A stretch of 64,000 nt of DNA from Photobacterium sp. CCB-ST2H9 (GTDB taxonomy: Bacteria; Pseudomonadota; Gammaproteobacteria; Enterobacterales; Vibrionaceae), in assembly GCF_023151555.2 (NCBI RefSeq), contig NZ_CP100425.1:310001-374000 (forward strand), in the 5' to 3' direction. This document shows positions 55,604 to 64,000 of this stretch, one piece after another. Position numbers and translations under genes: made by a program. The notes beneath the pieces were generated by a model. The model was not told the DNA's origin. It did no database searches and was given only the letters and a program-made list of their open reading frames with translations. Position 1 is the first letter of the stretch. The number at the start of each line of letters is the position of its first letter.

Positions 55604-57547
55604 ATGAGAAAAGCCTCAGGGATGAAGCTGACCAATCGCTTGGTCGCTTTCGTCACCCTTATTGTCATCTGCGCCATGTTTGTCATTTTTATCGGTGGTG
55701 CGATCAGCTTTCGTAAGCTGGGACAGGACTATCTGCACCATTATCTGGCCGGAGTCGTTGAGGTGATCGATCTGGAAATGATTGAACCGCAAGGCTCACA
55801 ATCGCTGAACCGCTGGCTGCCTAAATTGCTCAAGGCCAGTAATGTGGTCACACTGGATGTCAGTAACGACGCCGGTTCGGTCTACCAGTTCCGGGGGCAG
55901 CAAAAAATTGATGACCCCAATATTCTCTATCGTACAGACTATCCGCTGACGCAGAACCCCGGCTATGTCGTCCGGATCCAGTCGATCCCGCCTTATACCG
56001 AGCTGACGTATTCGCTGGGGGCGATGTCGTCTATCAGTCTGGCAATTATGATCATCATTGCCGGTCTGGTGTGGGGCGTGAACTGGCTGAAACGTCAGTT
56101 GTATGGTTCTGAGCTGCTTGAAGAAAGGGGGCGGATGCTGCTGGCAGGTAAGCTGGATGATTTTGCCAAAGGCTCGGAGTTCGAGTGGCCGGATACGGCC
56201 AGTCTGGCGCTCGATAAACTGATCTCTGAACTGAAAGATGCGCGTCAGGAGCGCAGCCGGTTTGATACCTTCATCCGTACCCATACATTTTTGGATCAAC
56301 TGACTGGTTCGGCAAACCGGGTGTTATTTGACAGCCGCCTGCAATCGGTGGTCCAGGATCAGGACAACCACGGTGCGGTGATCCTGATCCGCATTTCCGA
56401 GTGGGAAGAGTTGCTGCTCTCCAAAGGTAAGATTGTGGCGGATGAGCTGATCCAGGATGTCGGCATGGTGCTGTCAAATATGATCCAGCGTTACCCGGAC
56501 AGCGTGTTATCCCGTTATTTTGAGGCAGAGTTTGCCATCATGCTGCTGCAGCAGCCCAGCAAGGAAATCAATCTGTTTGTAAGTCAGCTGCTTAAAGCGC
56601 TGGAACGGCTGACACCTGCCGCGCCGCTGCATCGTGATAACTGGTGCCACATAGGGGTGACCTATTTTGCCAGTGGCGAGCGACGAGGCCGGATCATGGA
56701 TGAAGCTGACATGGCGCTGCGCAGTGCTCAGCTGCAGGGAACCAACAGCTGGTCCGTGTTCCAGAAAGATCCTCAGGAAGAAGATACCCGGGGCAGCGTG
56801 CGTTGGCGGACACTGCTGGACGGGGTGTTCAGTCAGGGGGGGCCGCAGCTTTACCAGCAACCGGCTTATCTGGCGGAAGGAAAAACACTGCTGCACCGGG
56901 AATTACTGGCCCGGATCCGGGACGAAAACGGCCTGGTGCTCAAAGCTTCCCGCTTTTTACCGGCGGTTGAACAGGTCGGCTTCCATGTCCGGATGGATAA
57001 ACTGGTGATCAGCCAGGCTCTGGACCTGCTGAAAAACGGTCCGACGCTGGATAACTTCGCCGTCAATGTCAGTGTTGAATCCCTGCTGGACAAAGCTTTT
57101 GTGCGCTGGTTCCGGGATGAGTTACTTCAGACGCCCCGGCCCGTACTGAAACGGCTGAGCATTGAGGTGCCGGAGCGGAATCTGTCGCGTTATATTGATG
57201 CTGTCCGTACCTTTCTGAAAATGCTGACTGGTCTGGGATGCAGTCTGGGAGTCGATCAGGCCGGGAGAACCATCGTCAGTACTCACTACATCAAAGACGT
57301 GAACATCAGTTATATCAAACTGCACCGCAGTCTGATCCGGGAAATTGACCAGCGGCAGGAAAACCAGTTGTTTGTCCGCAGTATGCTGGGTGCCTGTGCC
57401 AATACCGGTGTGGCAGTGATTGCAGTTGGCGTGGAAAACGCCAGAGAGTGGCAGGTCTTGCAGCAATTGGGGATTCATGGTGGTCAGGGCCGCTTTTTCG
57501 AGCCTGAGAGAGATTTGACACAAATTGCGATGAAAAAGAGAAGATGA
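55604..57547 (+). CDS. mshH: MshH, CsrD-like protein with degenerate GGDEF and EAL domains
   Basis: A 647-residue inner-membrane protein. Two hydrophobic helices (about 15-37 and 140-162) flank a sensor-like region, then a GGDEF-like domain (about 215-390) in which the signature position reads RYFEAEFAIML, and an EAL-like domain (about 400-640) without an EAL motif; catalysis on cyclic di-GMP is therefore unlikely. E. coli CsrD, similar throughout, directs decay of CsrB/CsrC RNAs. The start is uncertain: ATG 55622 (MKLTNRLVAFVT) matches the CsrD N-terminus better, 55604 has the better spaced purines. First gene of the msh cluster. Confidence 0.88.
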   Translation: MRKASGMKLTNRLVAFVTLIVICAMFVIFIGGAISFRKLGQDYLHHYLAGVVEVIDLEMIEPQGSQSLNRWLPKLLKASNVVTLDVSNDAGSVYQFRGQQKIDDPNILYRTDYPLTQNPGYVVRIQSIPPYTELTYSLGAMSSISLAIMIIIAGLVWGVNWLKRQLYGSELLEERGRMLLAGKLDDFAKGSEFEWPDTASLALDKLISELKDARQERSRFDTFIRTHTFLDQLTGSANRVLFDSRLQSVVQDQDNHGAVILIRISEWEELLLSKGKIVADELIQDVGMVLSNMIQRYPDSVLSRYFEAEFAIMLLQQPSKEINLFVSQLLKALERLTPAAPLHRDNWCHIGVTYFASGERRGRIMDEADMALRSAQLQGTNSWSVFQKDPQEEDTRGSVRWRTLLDGVFSQGGPQLYQQPAYLAEGKTLLHRELLARIRDENGLVLKASRFLPAVEQVGFHVRMDKLVISQALDLLKNGPTLDNFAVNVSVESLLDKAFVRWFRDELLQTPRPVLKRLSIEVPERNLSRYIDAVRTFLKMLTGLGCSLGVDQAGRTIVSTHYIKDVNISYIKLHRSLIREIDQRQENQLFVRSMLGACANTGVAVIAVGVENAREWQVLQQLGIHGGQGRFFEPERDLTQIAMKKRR

Positions 57548-57708
57548 GGTTCTGCTGGTTAAAAAAATACCATCCTGGAGTGATTATTCTATACATGCCT
57601 GATTGCTAACAGTATCATCGGTCAAATAATTGACATAAACAGGTCAATGTTTGGCCCGGGCGAGCACAGAACCGTCCGGATAAAGATGACGGGAAACGGG
57701 TTGATAAC

Positions 57709-59163
57709 ATGCTGATCAAAAAGCTTCTGAAGCGGAAAACTGTCAGTAAGGTTGCCAGTTTTGCTGTTTTCGAAAATAAGCTGACACTTGTCAGTCAATC
57801 CGGGGATGGCACTGATTGGATCTGCGACAGCCGGGAGCTTGGTTCGCGAGACAATTGGGGCCAGGCACTGGAAAGTCTGATCGTTCAGTATCAGCTCGCA
57901 GGCAGCCGAATCCGTTTTGTCCTCGGACATGGCCTTTATCAGAGCCTGACAATTGATAAACCCGCTTTACCGCATCAGGAATTAGCCAGCGCGCTGCCTT
58001 TTCTGGTGAAGGATCTGGTGTCTGAATCCCCGGCGAATCTGGTTGCCGGCGGGTACGAAGAACCCCTGAAAAAACGTCTGCAGGTCTTTGTTGCAGAGCG
58101 AAAGCTGGTGCAGCGACTGGTTCTGGCCAGTCTGTCGCTGGGCTGTGTCACGGAAGTGATCACGGCCGATGAGGTGGTCCTGGGTGAATTGACGGATGTT
58201 CACCAGAGTCAGCTGGTGCTGCATGGCCGTCATCAATCCGGGCTTCAGCTGACTGCGTTTAAACAACAGGTGTTGTGTTTTCAGCGTCAGTTGCGAGGCT
58301 TCCGCCAGCCGTTGCTGGGAGAAGAACCGTCTTCCCTGCAAATTGACGGACTGGCGCTGGAATTGCAGCGCTCTCTCGATTTTCTCAGTGCTCAGCTGCG
58401 CGACATGCCGATTGCTCAGGTACTGGTGAGCTGTGACAGCGAAGACAATGAGTTGCTCGCGGAGGCGCTAAGACGGCGGCTGAGTGTTCCCGTGGCGGCA
58501 GTCAGCAAGTTTCCATCCGGTCTGGCAGATTATGATGCCCGGGTCGCCTGGGCGGCACTGGCACATCAACCGATCCTCAACCTGTATCATGACAGTCTGA
58601 AGCCGCAATCCCGATTGCTGACATTGCCGAATCTGGCTGCCAGCTGGGCGATCGGAGCTGTGCTGCTGGCCTCTTTCGCTGGCTGGCAAAGCTGGCAGGA
58701 GCACCGGGTTCAACAGCAACTGGCGGAGGAACAGCTTCGTCTCAGCCAGAAAAAAACAGAGCTGGATACTGCAAAAGCGGCACTGGCGCGCCATCTGCCC
58801 AGTGAACTTAAAGTGAAACTGAACGGCGAGCTGGAACAGCAGCTTGCAGCCAAACAGGCCACGCTGAAAGCCATCGCCATGCATGACAAAAGCCTGCAAG
58901 CCGGTTTTGCCTCGCTGCTCCGGCAGCTGGCACAGGCGGCGAGTCAGGAGATTTCCGTCAGCCGGATTCACCTGCAGGGTGACAAACTGGATCTGGAAGG
59001 GGTCGCCAGTTCTCCGAATGCCGTGCCCAACTGGCTTCAGAATTTTTCACGTTATCCGCAACTGACAAACCGGGGGTTTGAAGTCATGACACTGGGCAGA
59101 AATGAACAGAACGTCGTCACTTTCAAGCTGCATGCACAACGGCAAGATGAGGAGCAGCCATGA
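57709..59163 (+). CDS. mshI: MshI, MSHA pilus biogenesis protein
   Basis: A 484-residue protein. The N-terminal 300 residues form an actin-like PilM-type domain; a single membrane helix follows (about 305-330, ASWAIGAVLLASFAGW) with a coiled coil and a periplasmic PilN-like end (ISVSRIHLQGDKLDLEGVA). So it unites the PilM and PilN functions of type IV pilus platforms in one chain. It lies 161 bases after mshH, overlaps mshJ by four bases and starts MLIKKLLKRKT after a GGTTGATAAC stretch. Confidence 0.87.
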   Translation: MLIKKLLKRKTVSKVASFAVFENKLTLVSQSGDGTDWICDSRELGSRDNWGQALESLIVQYQLAGSRIRFVLGHGLYQSLTIDKPALPHQELASALPFLVKDLVSESPANLVAGGYEEPLKKRLQVFVAERKLVQRLVLASLSLGCVTEVITADEVVLGELTDVHQSQLVLHGRHQSGLQLTAFKQQVLCFQRQLRGFRQPLLGEEPSSLQIDGLALELQRSLDFLSAQLRDMPIAQVLVSCDSEDNELLAEALRRRLSVPVAAVSKFPSGLADYDARVAWAALAHQPILNLYHDSLKPQSRLLTLPNLAASWAIGAVLLASFAGWQSWQEHRVQQQLAEEQLRLSQKKTELDTAKAALARHLPSELKVKLNGELEQQLAAKQATLKAIAMHDKSLQAGFASLLRQLAQAASQEISVSRIHLQGDKLDLEGVASSPNAVPNWLQNFSRYPQLTNRGFEVMTLGRNEQNVVTFKLHAQRQDEEQP

Positions 59164-59795
59164 AAATCTGGTCCATGCTGGCCGAGCGTTTCGACCAGCT
59201 CAGTCGCAGAGAACAATGGCTGGTGGCAGTAACCAGCTGGATAATGCTGCTGTTGGGCGGATATCAGTTGCTGGTCGAGCCGCTTCAGAAAGTCCGGCTG
59301 TCGGCTGAGCTGCAGTATCACGCGATACAGGCGGAGTTCATCCGGAGTCATGGTGAATTGCATCAGATTCAGCGCCAGCTCAACACAGACCCGGACAAAG
59401 AGCTGGATGAGCAGATTGTCCGGCTGGAAGCAAAGAATGCCAGACTGGACAAAACGCTGAAAGAGCGGGTCGCCAGTCTGGTCACACCGGCTCAGATGGC
59501 CACTCTGATGGATCAGGTTCTGCAGCATTCTCAGCGGTTGAAATTGGTTTCTCTGGAATCCCTGCCACCCGCTCAGCTGGTTCATGGCGAGGATGCCGGG
59601 TATTACATTCACCCGGTACGTCTGACCCTGCGCGGCCGGTATTTTGACCTGGTGAATTATTTGCAGCAGCTGGAAGCCTTACCGGTGAAATATTACTGGC
59701 GAAGTCTGGAGTATCAGGTCGACATCTATCCCTGGTCTGATATAACACTTGATGTATATACCTTGGGTGAAAGTAAGGATTTCATTGGTGGTTAG
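59160..59795 (+). CDS. mshJ: MshJ, PilO-like pilus assembly protein
   Basis: A 211-residue bitopic protein with a short cytosolic start, one helix (about 20-42, WLVAVTSWIMLLLGGYQLLVE), a coiled coil (about 45-110) and a small periplasmic ferredoxin-like domain. It is the PilO counterpart pairing with the PilN-like end of MshI. The start overlaps the mshI stop (ATGA). Confidence 0.88.
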   Translation: MKIWSMLAERFDQLSRREQWLVAVTSWIMLLLGGYQLLVEPLQKVRLSAELQYHAIQAEFIRSHGELHQIQRQLNTDPDKELDEQIVRLEAKNARLDKTLKERVASLVTPAQMATLMDQVLQHSQRLKLVSLESLPPAQLVHGEDAGYYIHPVRLTLRGRYFDLVNYLQQLEALPVKYYWRSLEYQVDIYPWSDITLDVYTLGESKDFIGG

Positions 59796-60114
59796 AAACG
59801 CTTGTCTCGCATTCTTACTGGCAGGGATCAGTCTGCTGGCCCGGGCCGAAAGCGATCCGACAGCTCCGCTGGGCTGGCAGGCGCCGGCCGCTGCGAAAAA
59901 AACGGTGACGCGCCGGCTTCCCGAATTGCAGGGAATTGTCTGTCCGCAGCAGGAAAAATGCAGTGTGATTCTGGATAACCGGGTCGTGCAACCCGGTGAA
60001 CAGATCAGCGGTTATACCCTGAAATCCGTACAGGATGATGCCGTTATCCTTCAGCGTGGTGGCCGGCAATGGCGACTGGCGCTGTTTCAAGAACAGATCA
60101 AAATACACGAATAA
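59788..60114 (+). CDS. mshK: MshK, PilP-like periplasmic protein
   Basis: A 108-residue protein if started at GTG 59788, eight bases inside the end of mshJ, with AAGGA nine bases before. This gives a clean signal peptide (ACLAFLLAGISLLARAES). The longer reading from ATG 59749 would add residues deep in mshJ. The mature part (LPELQGIVCPQQEKCSVILDNRVVQPGEQISGYTLKSV) is a small beta domain like PilP, linking platform to secretin. TTG at 59785 is an alternative start. Confidence 0.82.
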   Translation: MVRNACLAFLLAGISLLARAESDPTAPLGWQAPAAAKKTVTRRLPELQGIVCPQQEKCSVILDNRVVQPGEQISGYTLKSVQDDAVILQRGGRQWRLALFQEQIKIHE

Positions 60115-60125
60115 AGTGAGCTGAC

Positions 60126-61790
60126 ATGCGCTTATTGTTAACCGGGATCATGACTTTGTTGCTGACGGCCTGCGCTGCAAATATGGGCCATCACAAACCC
60201 GTTGAAGTGAAAGAAGCATTAAATCAGGCGGCGAATGAGGCACAGAGCCGTCCGCTGACAGATTTGCCTTCTGCTGTCAGTGCTGATCTCATGCCCAGTC
60301 TGAATCGGCAGGGATACGGGCGCAGTGGTGCTTACGAAAGGCGTTTCCGTGTGAATGCCCGCGGCGTTGAGGCCCGTGCATTTTTCTCCAGTCTTGTGCA
60401 TGGCACCGCGTTTAACATGGTGATCCACCCCAATGTCAGCGGCCGTATTACGCTGTCGTTGCAGGATGTTACGCTGGATGAAGTGCTGGATGTGGTGTCA
60501 GATATGTATGGTTACAACGTCGAGCGCAAGGGCAATATCATCCAGGTTTTCCCGGCGGCCCTGCGTACGGAAGTGATCCCGGTAGATTACCTGCAGCTGC
60601 AGCGTCGCGGTATATCACTGACTTCCCTGACTACGGGCTCCATCAGTGATCCCAAGAATGACGGCAACTATCAGTCATATGATTATCGCCGGACCCGCAA
60701 TAATGAAGAGGACAATAACAATCGCAGTGACAGTAGTGAGCGTACTTCGTATTCAACCGGCGGAACCCGGATTGAAACCCGCTCTGAAAGTGATTTCTGG
60801 AATCAGTTGCAGCGAGCCGTACAGGCTATGATTGGCACCGGGCAGGGGCGGAGCATTGTTGTGTCACCGCAGGCCAGTCTGCTGACCGTTAAAGCCTTCC
60901 CGAATGAATTGCGGGAAGTGCGGGAATTTCTCGGGGTTTCGAAAAAGCGTTTGCAGCGACAGGTGGTACTGGAAGCCAAGATCATGGAAGTGACCCTGAA
61001 TGACAGTTATCAGCAGGGGATCAACTGGAGCAATATTACCAAGACCATTGGCGGTACCGGGATCATTTTTGGCCGGACCGGTCCGTCTGCGCTGCCGGGC
61101 GGTAATGAGATAGCCAATCTGTTGGACGGGCAGACCAATATTACGATCACGGACGGGAATTTTTCTGCCGTCCTGAGCTTCCTTCAAACCCAGGGAGACC
61201 TGAACGTGCTGTCCAGCCCCCGGGTTACCGCGGCAAATAACCAGAAAGCGGTGATCAAAGTCGGGGGAGATCAGTACTTTGTGACCGAAGTGGATGGCGG
61301 AGAAGCGATCACGGATGGCGGCGTTGCCTCACCGAATGTGGTGCTGACGCCTTTCTTCTCAGGTATTTCTCTCGATGTTACACCTCAGATTGACGATGAT
61401 GGCGGCGTTTTGCTGCATGTTCACCCCACAGTGGTTGAGGTGACTGAGGAAATCAAGGATATCGCACTGGGTGATACTTTCGGCACTTACAGCCTGCCGC
61501 TGGCCAAAAGCTCGGTCCGTGAATCAGATTCGGTGATCCATGCAAACAGCGGCGATGTGGTGGTGATTGGCGGTCTGATGAAATCGTCACTGAAAGACTT
61601 GGAAACCAAGGTCCCGCTGTTGGGTGATATTCCGGGGCTGGGGTATTTGTTCCGCAATATCAACAAAGTACAGACGAAGACTGAGCTGGTGATCCTGCTG
61701 AAACCAACCGTCGTGAGCGATCAGACCTGGCAGCAGGAAATCGAGCGGTCACGCTCACTGGTTGATCAATGGTTCCCGGATGAGGGTTAA
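60126..61790 (+). CDS. mshL: MshL, outer-membrane secretin of the MSHA pilus
   Basis: A 554-residue lipoprotein: signal peptide with lipobox LLTAC (C16), a secretin/TonB short N-terminal domain (about 75-140, FFSSLVHGTAFNMVIHPNVSGRITLSLQDVTLDEVLDVV), an N1-like domain broken by a polar insert rich in Ser, Asn, Asp and Arg (about 170-225), and the C-terminal secretin domain (about 280-545; LNVLSSPRVTAANNQKAVIKVG and VPLLGDIPGLGYLFR). It forms the multimeric pore for the pilus. Confidence 0.93.
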   Translation: MRLLLTGIMTLLLTACAANMGHHKPVEVKEALNQAANEAQSRPLTDLPSAVSADLMPSLNRQGYGRSGAYERRFRVNARGVEARAFFSSLVHGTAFNMVIHPNVSGRITLSLQDVTLDEVLDVVSDMYGYNVERKGNIIQVFPAALRTEVIPVDYLQLQRRGISLTSLTTGSISDPKNDGNYQSYDYRRTRNNEEDNNNRSDSSERTSYSTGGTRIETRSESDFWNQLQRAVQAMIGTGQGRSIVVSPQASLLTVKAFPNELREVREFLGVSKKRLQRQVVLEAKIMEVTLNDSYQQGINWSNITKTIGGTGIIFGRTGPSALPGGNEIANLLDGQTNITITDGNFSAVLSFLQTQGDLNVLSSPRVTAANNQKAVIKVGGDQYFVTEVDGGEAITDGGVASPNVVLTPFFSGISLDVTPQIDDDGGVLLHVHPTVVEVTEEIKDIALGDTFGTYSLPLAKSSVRESDSVIHANSGDVVVIGGLMKSSLKDLETKVPLLGDIPGLGYLFRNINKVQTKTELVILLKPTVVSDQTWQQEIERSRSLVDQWFPDEG

Positions 61791-61795
61791 GGCCA

Positions 61796-62638
61796 ATGTA
61801 TCTGGCGCACTTTGGTTTCACACAACTGCCTTTTCGGCTGACGCCGGACACTGAATTGTTTTACGCGCTGCCGCCGCATCTGGAAGCAATCCGGATGACA
61901 TTGTCGGCACTCGCGATGGGAGAAGGGTTTATCCAGATTGCCGGTGAGGTCGGGACGGGAAAAACACTGGTGTGCCGGATGCTGGTCCGGCAATTACCGC
62001 AACAGTACGAACTGGCATATCTGCCGACTCCTGCCATGAGTGGCCGGGAGCTGCGTGCGGCCCTGGCAAAAGAGCTCGGGCTTGAGCCGGAAGAGGATCA
62101 TCTGACCCTGACCGAATCCCTCCACAGCGCACTGGTGGAGCGCAAGCGGGCCGGGCGTTCTGTGGTGGTATTGCTGGACGAAGCTCAGGCACTACCCGAT
62201 GAGGCGCTGGAAGCCCTGCGATTATTGGGAAATCTGGAAACGGAACAGGAAAAATTGCTGCATGTCGTTTTACTGGGCCAGCCTGAACTGGATACCCGGC
62301 TGGCGACCCCGCAACTGCGTCAGTTTCATCAGAGGATTACTTTCCGTGCTGTCTTACGCCCGTTGGATCTGGCTGAGACGGCCTCTTATATCGATCACAG
62401 GCTCGGGAAAGCGGGTGCGGAACCGGGATTGATCCCGCTGACGAGGCAGAAAGAGATCTGGCATGCCAGTGGCGGGATCCCGCGTTTGATCAATCAACTG
62501 TGTCATAAGGCGTTTATTATGGCCTGCAGTGCCGGACGGGATTCTGTGGGCAAAGCTGATGTGCGTGCGGCCATTGAGGATACCCGGGCCGCCCGGCAGC
62601 CGCGCTGGTCTTTTCCGGTTTTATGGGGATGGAACTGA
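61796..62638 (+). CDS. mshM: MshM, ExeA-like AAA ATPase
   Basis: A 280-residue cytosolic ATPase of the ExeA/GspA type without the peptidoglycan-binding tail. Walker A is GEVGTGKT (50-57), Walker B VVVLLDEAQAL (near 122-132), sensor and winged-helix parts follow. The N-terminus MYLAHFGFTQLPFRLTPDTELFY is the family hallmark. ExeA drives secretin assembly through the envelope, so a role in placing MshL is likely. It begins five bases after mshL. Confidence 0.92.
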   Translation: MYLAHFGFTQLPFRLTPDTELFYALPPHLEAIRMTLSALAMGEGFIQIAGEVGTGKTLVCRMLVRQLPQQYELAYLPTPAMSGRELRAALAKELGLEPEEDHLTLTESLHSALVERKRAGRSVVVLLDEAQALPDEALEALRLLGNLETEQEKLLHVVLLGQPELDTRLATPQLRQFHQRITFRAVLRPLDLAETASYIDHRLGKAGAEPGLIPLTRQKEIWHASGGIPRLINQLCHKAFIMACSAGRDSVGKADVRAAIEDTRAARQPRWSFPVLWGWN

Positions 62639-62640
62639 GC

Positions 62641-63867
62641 ATGAGTCAGGTAAATCAGATGCTCAACAGTTTGAGCCAGAACGGCGCGTCTCAGGGCGCA
62701 CCTGAATTGAAAGCCGCCCGGATCAAACCATTGCCGAAATCCCGGTGGCCGCTCTGGTTATTTTCGGGACTCATGATTGCCGGCGTGGCTGGTGCAACGG
62801 GCTGGTGGTTTGGTCAGCAGGACCGTGAACCAGTCGTGATGCATACGGATGCGGGCGAAACGATGCCTGTTTCAGACACACTGCAGGATGACGGGCATGA
62901 GAATTATCAAGTGACGCCAGTTGTTTCAGCAAAGCCTTCTCCGAAACCCGCGGAGGGGGCGGCTTTAAGCCAGCAAACTTCTGCTGAGCGTCCAACAGAT
63001 CGCTCCGCTCAGAAAGACATGAAAACTCAGCCTCCCTCGGAACCGGTTGTCGGCGATTCTCCACAGCCGGATAAAGCGGTTGCTGAAATGAAAAGCCAGC
63101 GGCATATCCAGTCTGTTGTACCGGCAAAAACGCCAAGTCAGACACGGGCTCAGAATCAGGCCCAACCGCGAAAATTGGCATCTGTTGCCCCTGTATCACC
63201 GAAACCAGCCGGAGTGGCTGCGGATGATGCGGGCCCCGTGGCAGAAGAGAGCAAAGATGCCGAATTGTTGATTGAAAGCGTGGCTTTGCCGCCGAAGCAA
63301 CTGGCTCAGGTGGATTACGACAAGGCGATGAAAGCGCTGAGCGAAGGTGACAGCCAGAAAGCGCTGGGATATCTCAAGTCGGTTCTGGACTATCAGCCGG
63401 ACCGGGTGGAAGCCCGCCAGCAGTTGTCGGCGCTGTATTACGGTCGTGGGGATGTGCGCCGGGCGATGCTGACATTGCAGCAAGGGTTAGCGAAACAGCC
63501 GGAGCAGCAGACATTGCGCCTGACGATGGCGAAATTGCTGGCCAGTGAATCTCAGCCGGAAGTGGCGCTGGATGTGCTGAGCAAGCTGCCCCGAGAGCCC
63601 GAGAGTGAGTTTCTGGCCCTGCGGGGGGCGCTGGCACAGCAACTGAACAATCAGCCGCTGGCGCTGAGCAGCTATCAGCAGCTTATCGAAGCAGAACCTT
63701 TTGACGGCCGCTGGTGGCTGGGGTTGGGGATCGCGCTGGATCGCAGTGAGAAAACAGCCGACGCCGTGGCCGCATACAGCAAAGCCCTGAAACTGGGTCA
63801 GGTGTCCGGCGCTTCTCAGCAGTTTATCCGTCAGCGTCTCAGCACGCTAAAGGCACAGGAGGGGTGA
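62641..63867 (+). CDS. mshN: MshN, TPR-containing pilus biogenesis protein
   Basis: A 408-residue bitopic protein. I start at 62641 (MSQVNQMLNSLSQNG), two bases after the mshM stop; in-frame ATGs at 62623 and 62629 overlap mshM. A helix (about 40-60, WPLWLFSGLMIAGVAGATGWW) is followed by a long Pro/Ala/Gln/Lys-rich disordered stretch (about 65-215) and tetratricopeptide repeats (about 220-400), e.g. AMKALSEGDSQKALGYLKSVLDYQPD. Its periplasmic repeats probably bind other Msh proteins. Confidence 0.88.
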   Translation: MSQVNQMLNSLSQNGASQGAPELKAARIKPLPKSRWPLWLFSGLMIAGVAGATGWWFGQQDREPVVMHTDAGETMPVSDTLQDDGHENYQVTPVVSAKPSPKPAEGAALSQQTSAERPTDRSAQKDMKTQPPSEPVVGDSPQPDKAVAEMKSQRHIQSVVPAKTPSQTRAQNQAQPRKLASVAPVSPKPAGVAADDAGPVAEESKDAELLIESVALPPKQLAQVDYDKAMKALSEGDSQKALGYLKSVLDYQPDRVEARQQLSALYYGRGDVRRAMLTLQQGLAKQPEQQTLRLTMAKLLASESQPEVALDVLSKLPREPESEFLALRGALAQQLNNQPLALSSYQQLIEAEPFDGRWWLGLGIALDRSEKTADAVAAYSKALKLGQVSGASQQFIRQRLSTLKAQEG

Positions 63868-63871
63868 ACTG

Positions 63872-64000
63872 ATGCAACTTCGGTTACGTAAACGTCTGGG
63901 CGATCTGCTGGTTGAGGAAGGGATCGTCAAACAGGAGCAGCTGGATCGGGCGCTGGATCAGCAGCAGAGCACCGGGCGTAAGCTCGGAGATACCCTGATC
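63872..64000 (+). CDS. mshE: MshE, pilus extension ATPase, N-terminal fragment
   Basis: The first 43 codons are in the window; the gene continues beyond the right edge. RLGDLLVEEGIVKQEQLDRALDQQ and RKLGDTLI are the two halves of the MshEN domain, which in V. cholerae MshE binds cyclic di-GMP and switches pilus extension. AGGAGGGG lies before the ATG, four bases after mshN. Confidence 0.92.
   Translation, partial: MQLRLRKRLGDLLVEEGIVKQEQLDRALDQQQSTGRKLGDTLI

Noticed and set aside
57630..57660. TTGACA before mshI as a promoter
   Set aside because: No -10 hexamer at 16-18 bases; the expected position is GC-rich. An mshI promoter may exist but I cannot place it.

Overview
This is about 64 kb of an ordinary chromosome from a gammaproteobacterium of the family Vibrionaceae, most likely Photobacterium or a close relative. 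The evidence is the 16S rRNA text, a base composition near 50 % GC, the MSHA (msh) pilus biogenesis genes next to ssb and uvrA, and the block yheT-yheS-kefGB-yheV-slyD-slyX-fkpA-yheO-tusDCB-rpsL shared with other gammaproteobacteria. The genus is an inference from memory; no database was searched.

Layout. 1-13.5 kb: tail of a prkB-like gene, yheT, a MocR-type regulator divergent from a LysE-family exporter, a TIGR02444-type gene overlapping the ABC-F gene yheS, the kefG-kefB potassium efflux pair, yheV, slyD, slyX, a WD40 lipoprotein gene divergent from fkpA, yheO and tusDCB. 13.6-18.1 kb: str operon (rpsL, rpsG, fusA, tuf). 18.3-19.1 kb: bfd-bfr. 19.5-33.2 kb: S10, spc and alpha operons (rpsJ to rplQ, including secY and rpoA), all on the plus strand. 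33.2-39.3 kb: a complete rRNA operon with order 16S, tRNA-Glu, 23S, 5S, tRNA-Thr, second 5S. It has two classical rrn promoters, boxA elements and RNase III processing stems. 39.4-48.9 kb: metA, a CPA1-type Na+/H+ antiporter, metH, lysC behind a lysine riboswitch, and a class V aminotransferase. 48.9-54.4 kb: a PglL/Wzy-type ligase, uvrA and ssb, with a LexA box between the last two. 54.5 kb to the end: a LysR regulator and the msh genes mshH, I, J, K, L, M, N and the start of mshE.

How the parts work together. The central 26 kb codes most of the translation apparatus, co-directional with the rRNA operon. The metA and metH promoters both carry tandem MetJ-type boxes, and lysC is controlled by lysine through its leader, so the third block is an aspartate-family amino acid region. 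uvrA and ssb share an SOS control region. The msh genes build the inner-membrane platform, secretin, ATPases and pilotin-like parts of the MSHA type IV pilus; the pilin genes would lie beyond the right edge.

I found no undescribed multi-gene system. The most interesting signals are at RNA or DNA level: a strong hairpin with a U tract directly after tRNA-Glu inside the rRNA operon, a roughly 118-nt imperfect palindrome between 5S and tRNA-Thr, two 5S copies with compensatory changes in helix I, a perfect 13-bp hairpin between rpsG and fusA, a perfect 16-bp palindrome between the MocR and LysE genes, and a TTG start on lysC.
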